Source: a bacterium (GTDB lineage: Bacteria > Patescibacteria > ABY1 > JAGPKW01). From it: a DNA stretch of 64,000 nt. The stretch is from NCBI GenBank assembly GCA_021780535.1, contig JAJXYN010000009.1, positions 124,001-188,000 of the forward strand. The letters run 5' to 3'. The position numbers and the translations under genes are program-made. A model generated the notes under the pieces. It was not told the DNA's origin, ran no database searches, and worked only from the letters and a program-made list of their open reading frames with translations. Positions 25,482-37,631 of this stretch are shown here, in pieces (within the stretch, counting starts at the first letter, position 1; every line of letters starts with the position of its first letter).

Positions 25482-26504
25482 ATGTCTAATAGACACTTGG
25501 TACGTTCAATTGTATTGCAAAGTCTCTTTGAATGGGACTTTAAGGATGGGGCTATAAATATTGACGAGATATTGGAATATAATATCAATTCTTTTGCTCC
25601 AACATTATCTTTTAGAGATGATTTTCTTCAATTTTTAAGTAAAGGCGTTACAAGACATATAAAAAAAATTGATAAAATAATAAAAATTTTTGCACCAGAA
25701 TGGCCAATAAACCAAATTTCTATTGTTGATAGAAATATTTTAAGAATAGCTATTTTTGAACTTGTATATAATAGTTCCACTCCTTATAAAGTAGTTATAA
25801 ACGAAGCTGTAGAATTGGCTAAAAATTTTAGTGGAGAAAAATCTTCTAAATTTATAAATGGTGTTTTAGGCTCAGTTTTTAACGAGGTTAACAAAAATAT
25901 TAATAAAATATACGAAATTGGTTTTATTGTAAAAAATTTGGATAATTCTTATTTGTTTATTAAAAAAGAAGATAAATTTAAATTTTTTAAAATAAATAAT
26001 GATATAAAAAATTCTATAGAAAAAGAAAATGACGACAAGTTCAAAAAAGAAGTGGAAGAAATAAAAAATAAAGTTAAAAATGATAAAACTACTGAAATCG
26101 TTAATAAAAATGAAATAAAAGCTGAAGAAATTAAGGAGGATGTGATAGAATCTGATGAAATACTACAAAAAGAAGAAATTGTTGTTGATGATAATAAAAA
26201 TAATTCTTCTAAATACATAGAATTTGCGTCCGATAAATTTAAAAATATCTTTAATGTAAAAGATATTTTAAAAGTAAATTTTATTGATGAAGTCACATAT
26301 TTTACAATTAATGAAGATGATAAAAAATCTTTATTACCCAACATAACATTAAAAAATATATTTTTTGTTTTTATAGAATTACCTGATAATAATATAAAAT
26401 TACCATCTAACGATAACTTTGAATGGATAAATGAAGAAAAAATGTTATCATCAATAGAATACAAAAACATTAAAAATGTTTTAAATAAAATAATTCAAAA
26501 ATAA
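25482..26504 (+). CDS. nusB: NusB antitermination factor fused to a degenerate Nudix-like domain
   Basis: 340 aa, more than twice the usual ~140. Residues 1-~140 are NusB: RHLVRSIVLQSLFEWDF, VDRNILRIAIFEL, YKVVINEAVELAKNFSGEKSSKFINGVLG. NusB binds boxA RNA with S10 during rRNA transcription. The C-terminal part begins with a strand like a Nudix domain (EIGFIVKNLDNSYLFIKK) and ends like one (FFVFIELPDN, FEWINEEKMLSSIEYKNI). A ~90-residue Lys/Glu/Asn stretch stands where the Nudix box should be. NusB-Nudix fusions occur in related bacteria as I recall; this copy appears catalytically dead. Confidence 0.85.
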   Translation: MSNRHLVRSIVLQSLFEWDFKDGAINIDEILEYNINSFAPTLSFRDDFLQFLSKGVTRHIKKIDKIIKIFAPEWPINQISIVDRNILRIAIFELVYNSSTPYKVVINEAVELAKNFSGEKSSKFINGVLGSVFNEVNKNINKIYEIGFIVKNLDNSYLFIKKEDKFKFFKINNDIKNSIEKENDDKFKKEVEEIKNKVKNDKTTEIVNKNEIKAEEIKEDVIESDEILQKEEIVVDDNKNNSSKYIEFASDKFKNIFNVKDILKVNFIDEVTYFTINEDDKKSLLPNITLKNIFFVFIELPDNNIKLPSNDNFEWINEEKMLSSIEYKNIKNVLNKIIQK

Positions 26505-26513
26505 CTTTCTAAT

Positions 26514-27224
26514 ATGGATGAACATCTAAAAGAACTGGAAAAGAAAATAGGAATTTCTTTCAAAAATAAAAAAACACTTAAAAATGCTCTTATCCATAGA
26601 TCATTTCTAAATGAAAAACCTGATTTTGAATTACCAAGTAATGAAAGATTAGAATTTCTTGGTGATGCTGTTTTAGAATTAATAGTAACAGAGTTCCTAT
26701 TTAAACATCAAAAAGAAGAAGAAGGTGTTTTGACAAGTTTTAGAGCTAGTTTGGTCAATACTGAGATGCTAAGCAAGGTTGCTAATGAACTAGACATAAC
26801 AAAATATCTTTATTTAAGCAAAGGTGAAAAAAGTGATATTTATTCTAAATCTAAAAAAAGTATATTAGCTGATTCTTGTGAAGCGATAATAGGAGCCATA
26901 TATCTAGATCAAGGATTTGCAAAAGCTAAAAAATTTATACAAGATAATTTATTAATTCATTTTAATGAAATATTAGAAAGTAAATCTTACATAGATTTTA
27001 AAACCTTTTTTCAAGAGGTTGCTCAAGAAAAAATAGGCATAACACCAACATATAAAGTATTAGAAGAATCTGGTCCTGATCATGATAAAATATTTAAAAT
27101 TGCATTATATATAGGTGATGAAGAAATATCTATAGGGGTTGGTAAAAATAAACAAAAAGCTCAAGAAGATGCCGCTAAAAATGGTATAGATAAAAAAAGC
27201 TGGTGGAATGAAATAAAAAAATAA
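26514..27224 (+). CDS. rnc: Ribonuclease III
   Basis: 236 aa. The RNase III signature NERLEFLGDAVLEL (43-56) holds two active-site acids and ADSCEAIIGAIYLD the other two. The C-terminal dsRNA-binding domain is present (YKVLEESGPDHDKIFKIALYI ... GVGKNKQKAQEDAAKN). It cleaves rRNA precursors and structured leaders. It starts 9 bp after nusB, so is cotranscribed with it; the pnp leader hairpin is a plausible target. Confidence 0.96.
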   Translation: MDEHLKELEKKIGISFKNKKTLKNALIHRSFLNEKPDFELPSNERLEFLGDAVLELIVTEFLFKHQKEEEGVLTSFRASLVNTEMLSKVANELDITKYLYLSKGEKSDIYSKSKKSILADSCEAIIGAIYLDQGFAKAKKFIQDNLLIHFNEILESKSYIDFKTFFQEVAQEKIGITPTYKVLEESGPDHDKIFKIALYIGDEEISIGVGKNKQKAQEDAAKNGIDKKSWWNEIKK

Positions 27225-27227
27225 AAA

Positions 27228-27263
27228 AGAAAGTCGAAACCATAAATGGAATCGACTTTTTTG
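27228..27263 (+). terminator. rnc terminator
   Basis: AGTCGA ... TCGACT stem with an inner CCAT/ATGG pair, followed by a T run ending near 27263. Confidence 0.8.
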
Positions 27264-27278
27264 TTTGACATTTTATTA

Positions 27279-27755
27279 TTATATAACACAATTCTCTAGA
27301 AATTTATTCTTACAAGACAATACCACAAATTTTTTATCATCATAACTAAAAACTTCAAATGTTTTAGATATTATATTTTCTGGCTCTTCGTACACGCCAA
27401 ATAAATTCTCAATTTCTTTTTTATACACATCAAATTCTGCTTCAAACAATATAAAAATATCCCCATCATCTATACCTAACAAAACACTATCGTTGTGTTC
27501 ATAGACCAAAAATACATATCTTGGTATAGGATTACTCATATCCTCTTTTTTCTCAAAACAAAACACTTTCTTACGAGCAAAACTAACAATTTCATCATTA
27601 AATTCTTTTTTTGGAATAGTTATTGTTTCTAAATGTAATTGTTGAAATATTTCTTTTGAGGGGAAAAAATTGTAAGAAGATGATTTTTCTTTTATTTTTT
27701 TAAAACCATCTAAAAGCTCCATAAAATTAACAACAATAATACCAATAAATTTCAT
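27279..27755 (-). CDS. Hypothetical protein, strong Shine-Dalgarno
   Basis: 158 aa, not recognised. The frame is open further upstream into the 5S terminator, but GGAGG (27761-27765) sits 5 nt before the ATG at 27753-27755, which decides the start. No clear signal peptide; the first ~15 residues are hydrophobic (KFIGIIVVNFMELL). The rest mixes beta-like and acidic segments, with no motif. It lies between the rnc and 5S terminators and forms its own unit. Codon use is less Lys/Asn-biased than the housekeeping genes. Confidence 0.6.
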   Translation of the reverse strand: MKFIGIIVVNFMELLDGFKKIKEKSSSYNFFPSKEIFQQLHLETITIPKKEFNDEIVSFARKKVFCFEKKEDMSNPIPRYVFLVYEHNDSVLLGIDDGDIFILFEAEFDVYKKEIENLFGVYEEPENIISKTFEVFSYDDKKFVVLSCKNKFLENCVI

Positions 27756-27825
27756 AAAGACCTCCAAATATAATTGCAGACATTGTTCAAACATAAGACT
27801 ACAATAATATGTATTTTTTGTAAAA

Positions 27826-27850
27826 TAAAAAACACCCAAAAAGGGTGGAA
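27826..27850 (-). terminator. 5S rRNA terminator
   Basis: Minus strand CCACCC-TTTT-GGGTG followed by a T run, ~12 nt after the 5S 3' end. Confidence 0.8.
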
Positions 27851-27861
27851 AGAAGAACATT

Positions 27862-27973
<112 letters not shown>

Positions 27974-28102
27974 ATATTCTTCTTTAGTTTTTCAGTTATA
28001 GAAGACTTATAGACTTAAAATTAAATAGAGATTTAGAATATATTTTAAAATTTGCTTGTAGCGTCTCAATATTAACCAATATATTGAATTTCATCATTAT
28101 TG

Positions 28103-31074
<2,972 letters not shown>

Positions 31075-31268
31075 AGAATAACGAAATTCTTGTTAATTCT
31101 CTCGAATGTTAAAAAACATATTTAAGTAACAATATATGAGAAATTACATATATTAATTAATACTCTTTATACTCGCTTTTTCATAGGCAGACTTAATACC
31201 TATGAAAAAATATTCTAAATTCACTCTCTATTTAATTTTTAATCTACAAATCTTTAACAACTGAGTTT

Positions 31269-31297
31269 AGGCTAAAATATTTTTTAGACTATGTCAA
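31269..31297 (-). promoter_or_regulatory. Possible 23S-5S promoter
   Basis: Minus strand TTGACA (31292-31297), 17 bp, TAGCCT (31269-31274), ~195 bp before the 23S 5' end. The -10 is weak. Nearby are an inverted repeat TTTTTCATAGG/CCTATGAAAAA (about 31170-31210) and a hairpin at 31334-31372 (GCATTT/AAATGC with ATTATTA/TAATAAT); either may take part in processing. Nothing else is apparent in 31075-31486. Confidence 0.35.
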
Positions 31298-31486
31298 ATG
31301 TTAAATTTTATGACAATAAAAAATAACCCGTGGCATTTATTATTATAAATTGTGGTAATAATAGCAAATGCTTAGAGGTTATTAAATAAAACTTGGAACT
31401 ATATAACTTAAGCGTTCTAATTTTTCTCCCTACTTCTTCTTTTTTCTTATTTTTGGATGTTAACTATTATAGTTCATAAAAAAAAA

Positions 31487-32707
31487 TTAGTCAATACCCC
31501 ATTTGTTTATTATGTTATTAATATCAATTTCTGGCTTTTTTTTGCTTAAATTTTTAATTGCTTGCGATAAAACTACTTCATATAATAATTTTCCTCTTTG
31601 ATTTGTTTTTTCTGATATCATTATTTTATTTATCTTGATTATCATTTTTTCAGCCTCTTCTGATATTTTTTTAAATTGGATATCTTCATTATCTGAACTC
31701 TCAATAACTTTTAATATTATAGCTTTAATGTTATTTATTTTTTTTGTAAACGAAGCATAACCGTCAAAAATATTTTTTGCCATGCTATTATTTTCTGATT
31801 CTTTATATAATTTCATTAAAAAAAATATTTTTGAAGCCTTTTTTTGATAATCAGATCTTATGTCTGCTAATTCTACTAATATTTCTCTTTTTTCTTCTAT
31901 TGTTAGCGGACTTCTATTTTCTATATTATTATTTTCTAATTCTTTTTGAAATTTTTCTTCTATTTCTATAAGTTCTCCATCATTAGAATATCCAATATCT
32001 ATATGAAAAAACAATTTATTTAAAATATTAAAATTACTGTCAAATTTAAAATTATTAAAATTTGATGCTATTTTGTCTATTATATCTTTTGTTTTTATTG
32101 CTTTATTTTTAAATTCATTTACCGTCCCTTCTATTATTTTTGATGAAGCATATATAGTCTGATCCCCACCACGGTGCCCACCTATTTCATTAAAATAATT
32201 TAAATACATTAAATCTATAAAAACAACTTCTACTCCAATATTTCTATCTATAACTACTACGAATTCATCTCCACCATATCTATATGCTTCTATTCCATTT
32301 ATATTTGAGCTGTTGGATTTTTCTATGTTTTCTCTTTTTATTATTAAATTTGTAAGGTGATGATAACAGAGTTTTTTAATTTGTAGCCCACTGACTTCAT
32401 CTAATGATAATTTTTTAATTGTTTTTTCAATTTCACCTAAAAAAACTTTTAATCTAAAAGAATATTTTCCATTTTCTTCAAAAAAAGTTTTTATAAGATT
32501 CCTATATTCTTTTGTATTTTTATTGCTACTAATAAATTCTTCAAGTTCGCTAAAAGCTTCAAACGCTTCTAGTGTAAATTCACGCATTCTTTCTGATTTA
32601 TTATAAAACTCTGATATATCAGATTCTATTTGTTTTATATCCATTATCTGATCTTTCTTCTCATCTTCTGTTCTTTCTGTTTTTTTTGAATTATTAAATA
32701 AGATCAT
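31487..32707 (-). CDS. GGDEF-like domain protein with permuted motif order
   Basis: 406 aa, no signal peptide or membrane helix. An N-terminal helical region (1-~125) precedes YRYGGDEFVVVI (142-153). Only ~12 residues later comes FIDLMYLNYFNEIGGHRGGD (163-182), the segment that in diguanylate cyclases (LLDLDxFKxINDxxGHxxGD) comes before GGDEF. A later strand, FHIDIGYS (234-241), matches the usual SIGVA strand. So the GGDEF hairpin appears moved ahead of the first strand. GGDEF and GH..GD are intact, so nucleotide binding is possible. The C-terminal ~150 residues are helical and Glu/Lys-rich. Cyclase activity is not established. Confidence 0.7.
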   Translation of the reverse strand: MILFNNSKKTERTEDEKKDQIMDIKQIESDISEFYNKSERMREFTLEAFEAFSELEEFISSNKNTKEYRNLIKTFFEENGKYSFRLKVFLGEIEKTIKKLSLDEVSGLQIKKLCYHHLTNLIIKRENIEKSNSSNINGIEAYRYGGDEFVVVIDRNIGVEVVFIDLMYLNYFNEIGGHRGGDQTIYASSKIIEGTVNEFKNKAIKTKDIIDKIASNFNNFKFDSNFNILNKLFFHIDIGYSNDGELIEIEEKFQKELENNNIENRSPLTIEEKREILVELADIRSDYQKKASKIFFLMKLYKESENNSMAKNIFDGYASFTKKINNIKAIILKVIESSDNEDIQFKKISEEAEKMIIKINKIMISEKTNQRGKLLYEVVLSQAIKNLSKKKPEIDINNIINKWGID

Positions 32708-32795
32708 TTTTTAAACTTTTATTTTTATTGTAATAAGATTATATCACAAGACCAAAAGAAAAAAAAGAAAAAAATAGAGATGTTAATTATCATCT

Positions 32796-33647
32796 CTATT
32801 TTCCTATTGTTAATTTTGCTACTTTTATTGCTGATTCTTTTGTTTTTGTGCTCGCTATAAACCCATTAGCATGACAGAAAAGAAAATCTTTAATACCAGT
32901 TAATTCAAATAACTTTTCTGCTGATTCACCTCTCCAATCTTCTTTTAGCTCAACCCTACTTTCAAATGAGTTTAGTTCTTTTGGAATCATTCTTATCATC
33001 CATTTTTCTTTATTTTTTTCTGGATAAATTATTATAAGATTTTCTGTTTTTACAGTTTCTTCTTGCCAATTACAATAAACATCTAAGATTATAATCTTAT
33101 CAACGGCTTCTTTAATTGCTTTATCTACTATTTCTTTTGAAAGCAAAATTGCTTTTTCTTTTTCTATTCTTCTTAATATTATTGCTTCGGCAATTTTTAC
33201 AATTTTTATAAATTCTTTATCATAATTTATATTTTCATTCCAATTAGGATTAAATAATCCAAAAATTTCTGGGATTGATATTTTTAAATTATTATTGTCA
33301 GGGTTATAACCATTGTCTATTGCATCTATATATTTAATAAAATTTTCATCTATCCTATTAACAATTTCTTCTGATCCACACAATTTAATACCAAATTTTT
33401 TCCAAATCAAACCAAAAGCTGCATAAGGGTAGCCATCTTTTCTAGCACCAGCATTATTATATTGATGATGATCAAAATATTTTTCTCCATCATATTTTCC
33501 ACTAACATCAAAAACTATATCTCCTTTTTCAAAATATTGTTCTTCTCTTGTTCTTTTTATTTTTGCAAATTTAAATATTAGTTTTAAAGTAGCCGCTGAG
33601 AATATATCGTCTGCATGAAATGAATTGTTGTGAGTTACAAGAAGCAT
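32796..33647 (-). CDS. MYG1 / UPF0160 family metal-dependent protein
   Basis: 283 aa. The N-terminus THNNSFHADDIFSAATL and the KYFDHHQYNNAGARKDG segment (DHH-like) are diagnostic of the MYG1 family, related to DHH phosphoesterases. A second conserved region, CHANGFIASTKTKESAI, is at the C-terminus. Eukaryotic MYG1 has been described as a 3'-5' RNA exonuclease; bacterial roles are poorly known. It stands alone between the GGDEF-like gene and the O-antigen ligase-like gene. Confidence 0.88.
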   Translation of the reverse strand: MLLVTHNNSFHADDIFSAATLKLIFKFAKIKRTREEQYFEKGDIVFDVSGKYDGEKYFDHHQYNNAGARKDGYPYAAFGLIWKKFGIKLCGSEEIVNRIDENFIKYIDAIDNGYNPDNNNLKISIPEIFGLFNPNWNENINYDKEFIKIVKIAEAIILRRIEKEKAILLSKEIVDKAIKEAVDKIIILDVYCNWQEETVKTENLIIIYPEKNKEKWMIRMIPKELNSFESRVELKEDWRGESAEKLFELTGIKDFLFCHANGFIASTKTKESAIKVAKLTIGK

Positions 33648-33654
33648 AATATAA

Positions 33655-33715
33655 AAACTAAAAAATTAAAAACTAAAAATTTAAAAACAATTTTAAATAT
33701 CAAATTTTAAATTAT
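33655..33715. repeat. A-rich degenerate repeat (AAAACTAAAAA type)
   Basis: A stretch built from AAAAACTAAAAA-like units between two minus-strand genes. Related sequence occurs at 35990-36150, 37990-38030, 59015-59070 and inside the SpoU gene (50453-50490). Confidence 0.5.
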
Positions 33716-35053
33716 TTAATATTCTATCATATATTTTGTTTTATCACCTTCTATTCCTAAAAACAAGAAGAAAATTATCAAACCAAAAGTTAGTGTTATT
33801 ATGAAATGATCTAATATCCCAAACAATAAAATAGCTATAAACGGTATCATTATTTTCACTTCTTTATTTACTATTAATTTAAATATTATCAACCCAATAA
33901 ATGCTAATAAACCAAATATGCCAGTTTCTAAAAATATTAATAAATATATATCATGAATTGGTTGTAAATCCCATGTATTTAAATTTTTGTTTTGATTATA
34001 TTTATAAATTGTATAATTTCCAATTCCAACTCCTGTTAAATATTTTTGTTCAATATAATTCTTGAAATCTTTTAATTGGCCCAGCCTTTCATTTGTTGAT
34101 TTTGTAACTAATCTATTATTTACATCTGTTCTTGATGCTAATAAATCAGATGCTGGTAAAGATGTTGATAATATTATGAATATTAAAACTATAAATATAC
34201 TTAAATTATAATTTATTTTTTTGTTTATAATATCCTTATTTTTTATATGTATAAATATTTCATACATTAGGAATAATATAAATGAAATTATAAATATAAA
34301 TATTGCTGTTCTTGAAAATGTAAAAATTAACCCAATAAAATTTATTCCAAAAGCATATATTAGATATATCATCTTAAAATCTATCCTACTTGTTTCTAAT
34401 AAATTTTTTTCTTTTTTGTGCTCTAAGATCTTAAATAATATAAAAATTAATCCAATTAATAAAAATAAACCAAGCATATTAGGATGAGGAAATAAGCCAT
34501 AACTTTTTAATATTCTTCCAAAACCTCCTTCTATAACATATGTACCTAGATTAAACGGGAGCTGTTCCGATACACCAATATATTTATTAGCTGATATTGA
34601 TTGCATTATAAATTGGTATATTGATATAAATCCTTGAATACTTGAACTTAATATAAAAGAACTTATAAACCATTCCATTTTTATTTTATTTATGAAAATA
34701 ATAAATGAAAATGATGAAAATATTAATATTTTTATAAAATTATACACTGCAACTGTCTTGTCTGGAGCAAAAAATATTGAAATAAATATTGAAATATTAA
34801 ATAACGATAATAATAAAATAAATATTTTTGACTTTTTGTCTATTATTGTTTTGTTTTTTATTGAATATATTATCCCATACGCTATAAAAAATATAATTAA
34901 TATATCTATCACATATAATGATATAGAGCCATACTCAAAAAAATTATTATTTATATTCTGTATCATTAAAAAATATCTTGTTTGTATTGGCAACAAAACT
35001 ACTATTATAAGAAATAATATATTAAAAATTTTTGTTGTAAAAATGTTTTTCAT
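33716..35053 (-). CDS. O-antigen ligase / Wzy-like membrane protein
   Basis: 445 aa with about ten or more hydrophobic segments. The Wzy_C region is marked by a long periplasmic loop containing GVGIGNYTIYKYNQ and QPIHDIYLLIFLETGIFG, with the conserved H in P-I-H-D-x-Y. An earlier loop has LFPHPNMLGLFL. Such proteins ligate or polymerise surface glycans on lipid carriers. It starts directly at the stop of the nucleotidyltransferase gene, so the two are one unit. Confidence 0.85.
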   Translation of the reverse strand: MKNIFTTKIFNILFLIIVVLLPIQTRYFLMIQNINNNFFEYGSISLYVIDILIIFFIAYGIIYSIKNKTIIDKKSKIFILLLSLFNISIFISIFFAPDKTVAVYNFIKILIFSSFSFIIFINKIKMEWFISSFILSSSIQGFISIYQFIMQSISANKYIGVSEQLPFNLGTYVIEGGFGRILKSYGLFPHPNMLGLFLLIGLIFILFKILEHKKEKNLLETSRIDFKMIYLIYAFGINFIGLIFTFSRTAIFIFIISFILFLMYEIFIHIKNKDIINKKINYNLSIFIVLIFIILSTSLPASDLLASRTDVNNRLVTKSTNERLGQLKDFKNYIEQKYLTGVGIGNYTIYKYNQNKNLNTWDLQPIHDIYLLIFLETGIFGLLAFIGLIIFKLIVNKEVKIMIPFIAILLFGILDHFIITLTFGLIIFFLFLGIEGDKTKYMIEY

Positions 35054-35983
35054 TTATTTTATTCTTTCTAAGAAAATATTGTTATAAATTCTTCTGTTAT
35101 CATTGTCGTGTAATTTTATTATCAAATCATCTACCATTACATCTTCTGAATTATTTTTTTGTATTTTATCTTTTATACTTTGTGGGAAGATTTTGATTTC
35201 TATAATTTTAAAAAATTTCTCCAATATATTAATAGAGAATATTTTACTAATTTTTCTAGCTATTTTTTTATAAATATTATTTTGCACTATTCTTTTATAT
35301 CCCATTTTATGTCCAAAAATATTTGGTAAATATTCTTTTATCCAATTGTTTTCATTAATAAATTTCTGATAGATATTACTTGGATCAAATATTGGAACGG
35401 CTTGACTTACCCAATACAAAAAATGAGCATCTTTTTTTGAACAAACTTTTTGTAAATTTAGATCTTTTTGATCAACAAAAATACTTAAACAAATTTTATC
35501 TTTTTTTGTTTTTTCTGTTGGTCTTAAACCTAAAATTTTGGCTATAAATGCTGATATAAATCTTGATGCCCATATTTTATTTTTTCTAGATATTATAAAC
35601 AAATCTATATCACTTTCATTTCTGGAATTATCTATGGACATATTGTTTGATATAAATATTGATTTAAAACATGAAAAATTTGAAATTAGTTTTACAAACT
35701 TAATCCCTTTTTTATACTTATTATAAGATGTTATGTAGTTACTTTTTCTTTTGTTTATTATTTCTTCTCTATTTTTTAAAAAATAAAATGATTCTTTTTT
35801 TTCTATTTTACTTTTTATTAACTCCCTTGTTTCTAATGTATTTATAATTTCTTTTAAACTACAACTTTCTTTTGAATATAAATTTTTCCATATTTCAAAA
35901 CTTGTTAAAGGAAAATCAAAAATATCGAAGTAAATAATAGTACTAAGTATATCTTTTTCTAAATTGGTAATTTTATCAGACAA
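35054..35983 (-). CDS. Nucleotidyltransferase-fold protein with N-terminal winged helix
   Basis: 309 aa. Residues ~5-60 look like a winged-helix domain (EKDILSTIIYFDIFDFPLTSFEIW). A Pol-beta-type nucleotidyltransferase core follows with NMSIDNSRNESDIDLFIIS; the D-x-D of SDIDLF is kept, while the usual GS motif is replaced by SNNMSI. The rest is Lys-rich and helical. Linked directly to the Wzy-like gene, but the substrate is unknown. Confidence 0.7.
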   Translation of the reverse strand: MSDKITNLEKDILSTIIYFDIFDFPLTSFEIWKNLYSKESCSLKEIINTLETRELIKSKIEKKESFYFLKNREEIINKRKSNYITSYNKYKKGIKFVKLISNFSCFKSIFISNNMSIDNSRNESDIDLFIISRKNKIWASRFISAFIAKILGLRPTEKTKKDKICLSIFVDQKDLNLQKVCSKKDAHFLYWVSQAVPIFDPSNIYQKFINENNWIKEYLPNIFGHKMGYKRIVQNNIYKKIARKISKIFSINILEKFFKIIEIKIFPQSIKDKIQKNNSEDVMVDDLIIKLHDNDNRRIYNNIFLERIK

Positions 35984-35989
35984 TTTGGC

Positions 35990-36150
35990 TTGAATTTAAA
36001 ATTTAAATTAAAAACTGAAAAAACCAAAATTTAAAACAAAGCTAAAAACTAAATTTTAAAACGAAATTCAAATTAAGTGTGTTTTAATTTTTGATTTTAA
36101 AATTTGAATTTGTTTTGGTTTTTGGTTTTTTTAGTTTTAAAATTTTATCT
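35990..36150. repeat. A/T-rich imperfect inverted repeat region
   Basis: Left half built from AAAACTGAAAAAACCAAAA-type units, right half from their complements (GTTTTGGTTTTTGG), forming an imperfect large inverted repeat upstream of the nucleotidyltransferase gene. Low complexity; no ORF. Confidence 0.45.
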
Positions 36151-36177
36151 AAACCTTCTTTTGGCGACATTTTATCA

Positions 36178-36222
36178 TAAAAAAAAGAAGGCTGCCTTGT
36201 GTATAACTTACAGCCTTCTTAT
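36178..36222 (-). terminator. Terminator of the secreted-protein gene
   Basis: Minus strand AAGAAGGCTG-loop-CAGCCTTCTT followed by a T run, ~30 bp after the stop of the 36254 gene. The loop contains TTATACACA by chance. Confidence 0.8.
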
Positions 36223-36253
36223 AAATCTCTAAATCTCCAAAAATTTAGTTATT

Positions 36254-37363
36254 TTATTTATTTTCATTATCTTTTTGATCTTTATCATCTTCATCTTCCT
36301 CAAAAAGATTGTCTATGAATTTTTTTACTTTTTCTTTGTTTTCTGAAATTAGCCAAAATATAAGTAATATTATAGCTAATATGAGTAATATTACCCCTAT
36401 TAAAATTGACTTATCTTGTTTTTCTTTCTGATTTGGCAAATTATTACTTGTCTTCTTGTTTTCTTTTATGTTTGTCTTTGCAGAATTTGTTTTATTTATA
36501 GATGAATTTACGTCTGCTTTTTTAACATTTTCCTTACTAGTATTTTTTGTTTCTGTATTATTACTTTCTGTTTTAGTTGTTGAATCTTTTTTTATTTCTT
36601 GCGTTGGTAAATTCTGTTTTATATTTACGGCGAAATATATTATTTTTGATTTAGAAACTATATTTGTATCTTTTGTATAACTTAATATGTATGCTTTATG
36701 GTTTCCATTTTTTAAGCCTTTAACTGCTAAAGCAAAATAAGAAGAAGATTTTGTTCCGTATAATGAATCTATAAATCTTACTTTTTTATCATCAACATAT
36801 ACTTCTATTTTATTCCCAGTATTACCATAACCTCTTATAACGTATATAGATGGATCATCTGCGTAATAATATGGCGTCAAAATATCTGGCGTTGAATATC
36901 CGCTTACTACGTTAAATTCTACTATTCCACTAGATCCATAATCTTTACCATCTTTAAACGATACAAATTGAACATTGTGTTTTCCTAGGGTTAATTTTTG
37001 TATTGGCTCATAATAAAATCCTGAAATGCCTGTTTTACTTGGCCAAACATTTAAAGTTGTTCTATATTTTCCATCTATATAAACTTTTATATTATAACCA
37101 GATTTAACTTCTCCTCTTATTATCTGTCCGCCATCTAAATTTTCATTCGATTTTGGGCTAGTTACTGTAGGAATAATTGAATCTACTGGTTTTTCATTTT
37201 CTACTTTTAATATTGGAATAATCCCTATATTGTTAATTTTTGTTTCATTTGAAAAAGGAGCTACGTCAACAATGATATTTTCTGCAAAAACTTGGCTTGT
37301 GCTAAATAAAGAAAAAACGAAAACGAAAACAAGAAAAGCAATAATTTTATTATTTTTATTCAT
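36254..37363 (-). CDS. Secreted, C-terminally membrane-anchored surface protein
   Basis: 369 aa. A classical signal peptide (residues 1-28, cleavage after QVFA) is followed by two Ig-like/bacterial-surface beta modules: SPKSNENLDGGQIIRGEV ... and a second starting TPDILTPYYYADDPSIYVIRG. A Lys/Asn/Thr-rich linker (~255-315) precedes one membrane helix (~320-343) and an acidic cytoplasmic tail. It resembles Ig-fold proteins that decorate Patescibacteria cells. No enzyme motif. Confidence 0.75.
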   Translation of the reverse strand: MNKNNKIIAFLVFVFVFSLFSTSQVFAENIIVDVAPFSNETKINNIGIIPILKVENEKPVDSIIPTVTSPKSNENLDGGQIIRGEVKSGYNIKVYIDGKYRTTLNVWPSKTGISGFYYEPIQKLTLGKHNVQFVSFKDGKDYGSSGIVEFNVVSGYSTPDILTPYYYADDPSIYVIRGYGNTGNKIEVYVDDKKVRFIDSLYGTKSSSYFALAVKGLKNGNHKAYILSYTKDTNIVSKSKIIYFAVNIKQNLPTQEIKKDSTTKTESNNTETKNTSKENVKKADVNSSINKTNSAKTNIKENKKTSNNLPNQKEKQDKSILIGVILLILAIILLIFWLISENKEKVKKFIDNLFEEDEDDKDQKDNENK

Positions 37364-37417
37364 AAAAATATAAATAAATTGCTTAACTAACGACCTTTCT
37401 CCTTGTAGATGTTGAGC

Positions 37418-37441
37418 CCGCCGTCGCTAACGCTAAGGCGA
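37418..37441. repeat. CCGCC...GGCG palindromic repeat, diverged copy
   Basis: CCGCCGTCGCTAACGCTAAG-GCGA: same family as the copies at 37671-37757 and within leuS (45991-46016). It lies just upstream of the secreted-protein gene. Confidence 0.6.
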
Positions 37442-37631
37442 ACGAGAAAATGAGAAGATGAGATTTAATACTCAACTTCTTAATTTCTTAACTTTTTGCT
37501 TTTAAAGTACAAAGTTTGAATTTCAACCTTATAATCCAGTGCTGACAATATTATTCATTCTGCACTACATTACAATATTTATAATCGTTTAGCAATGCAG
37601 TTATACACAGATTTTTATTTTATTAAAAAAT

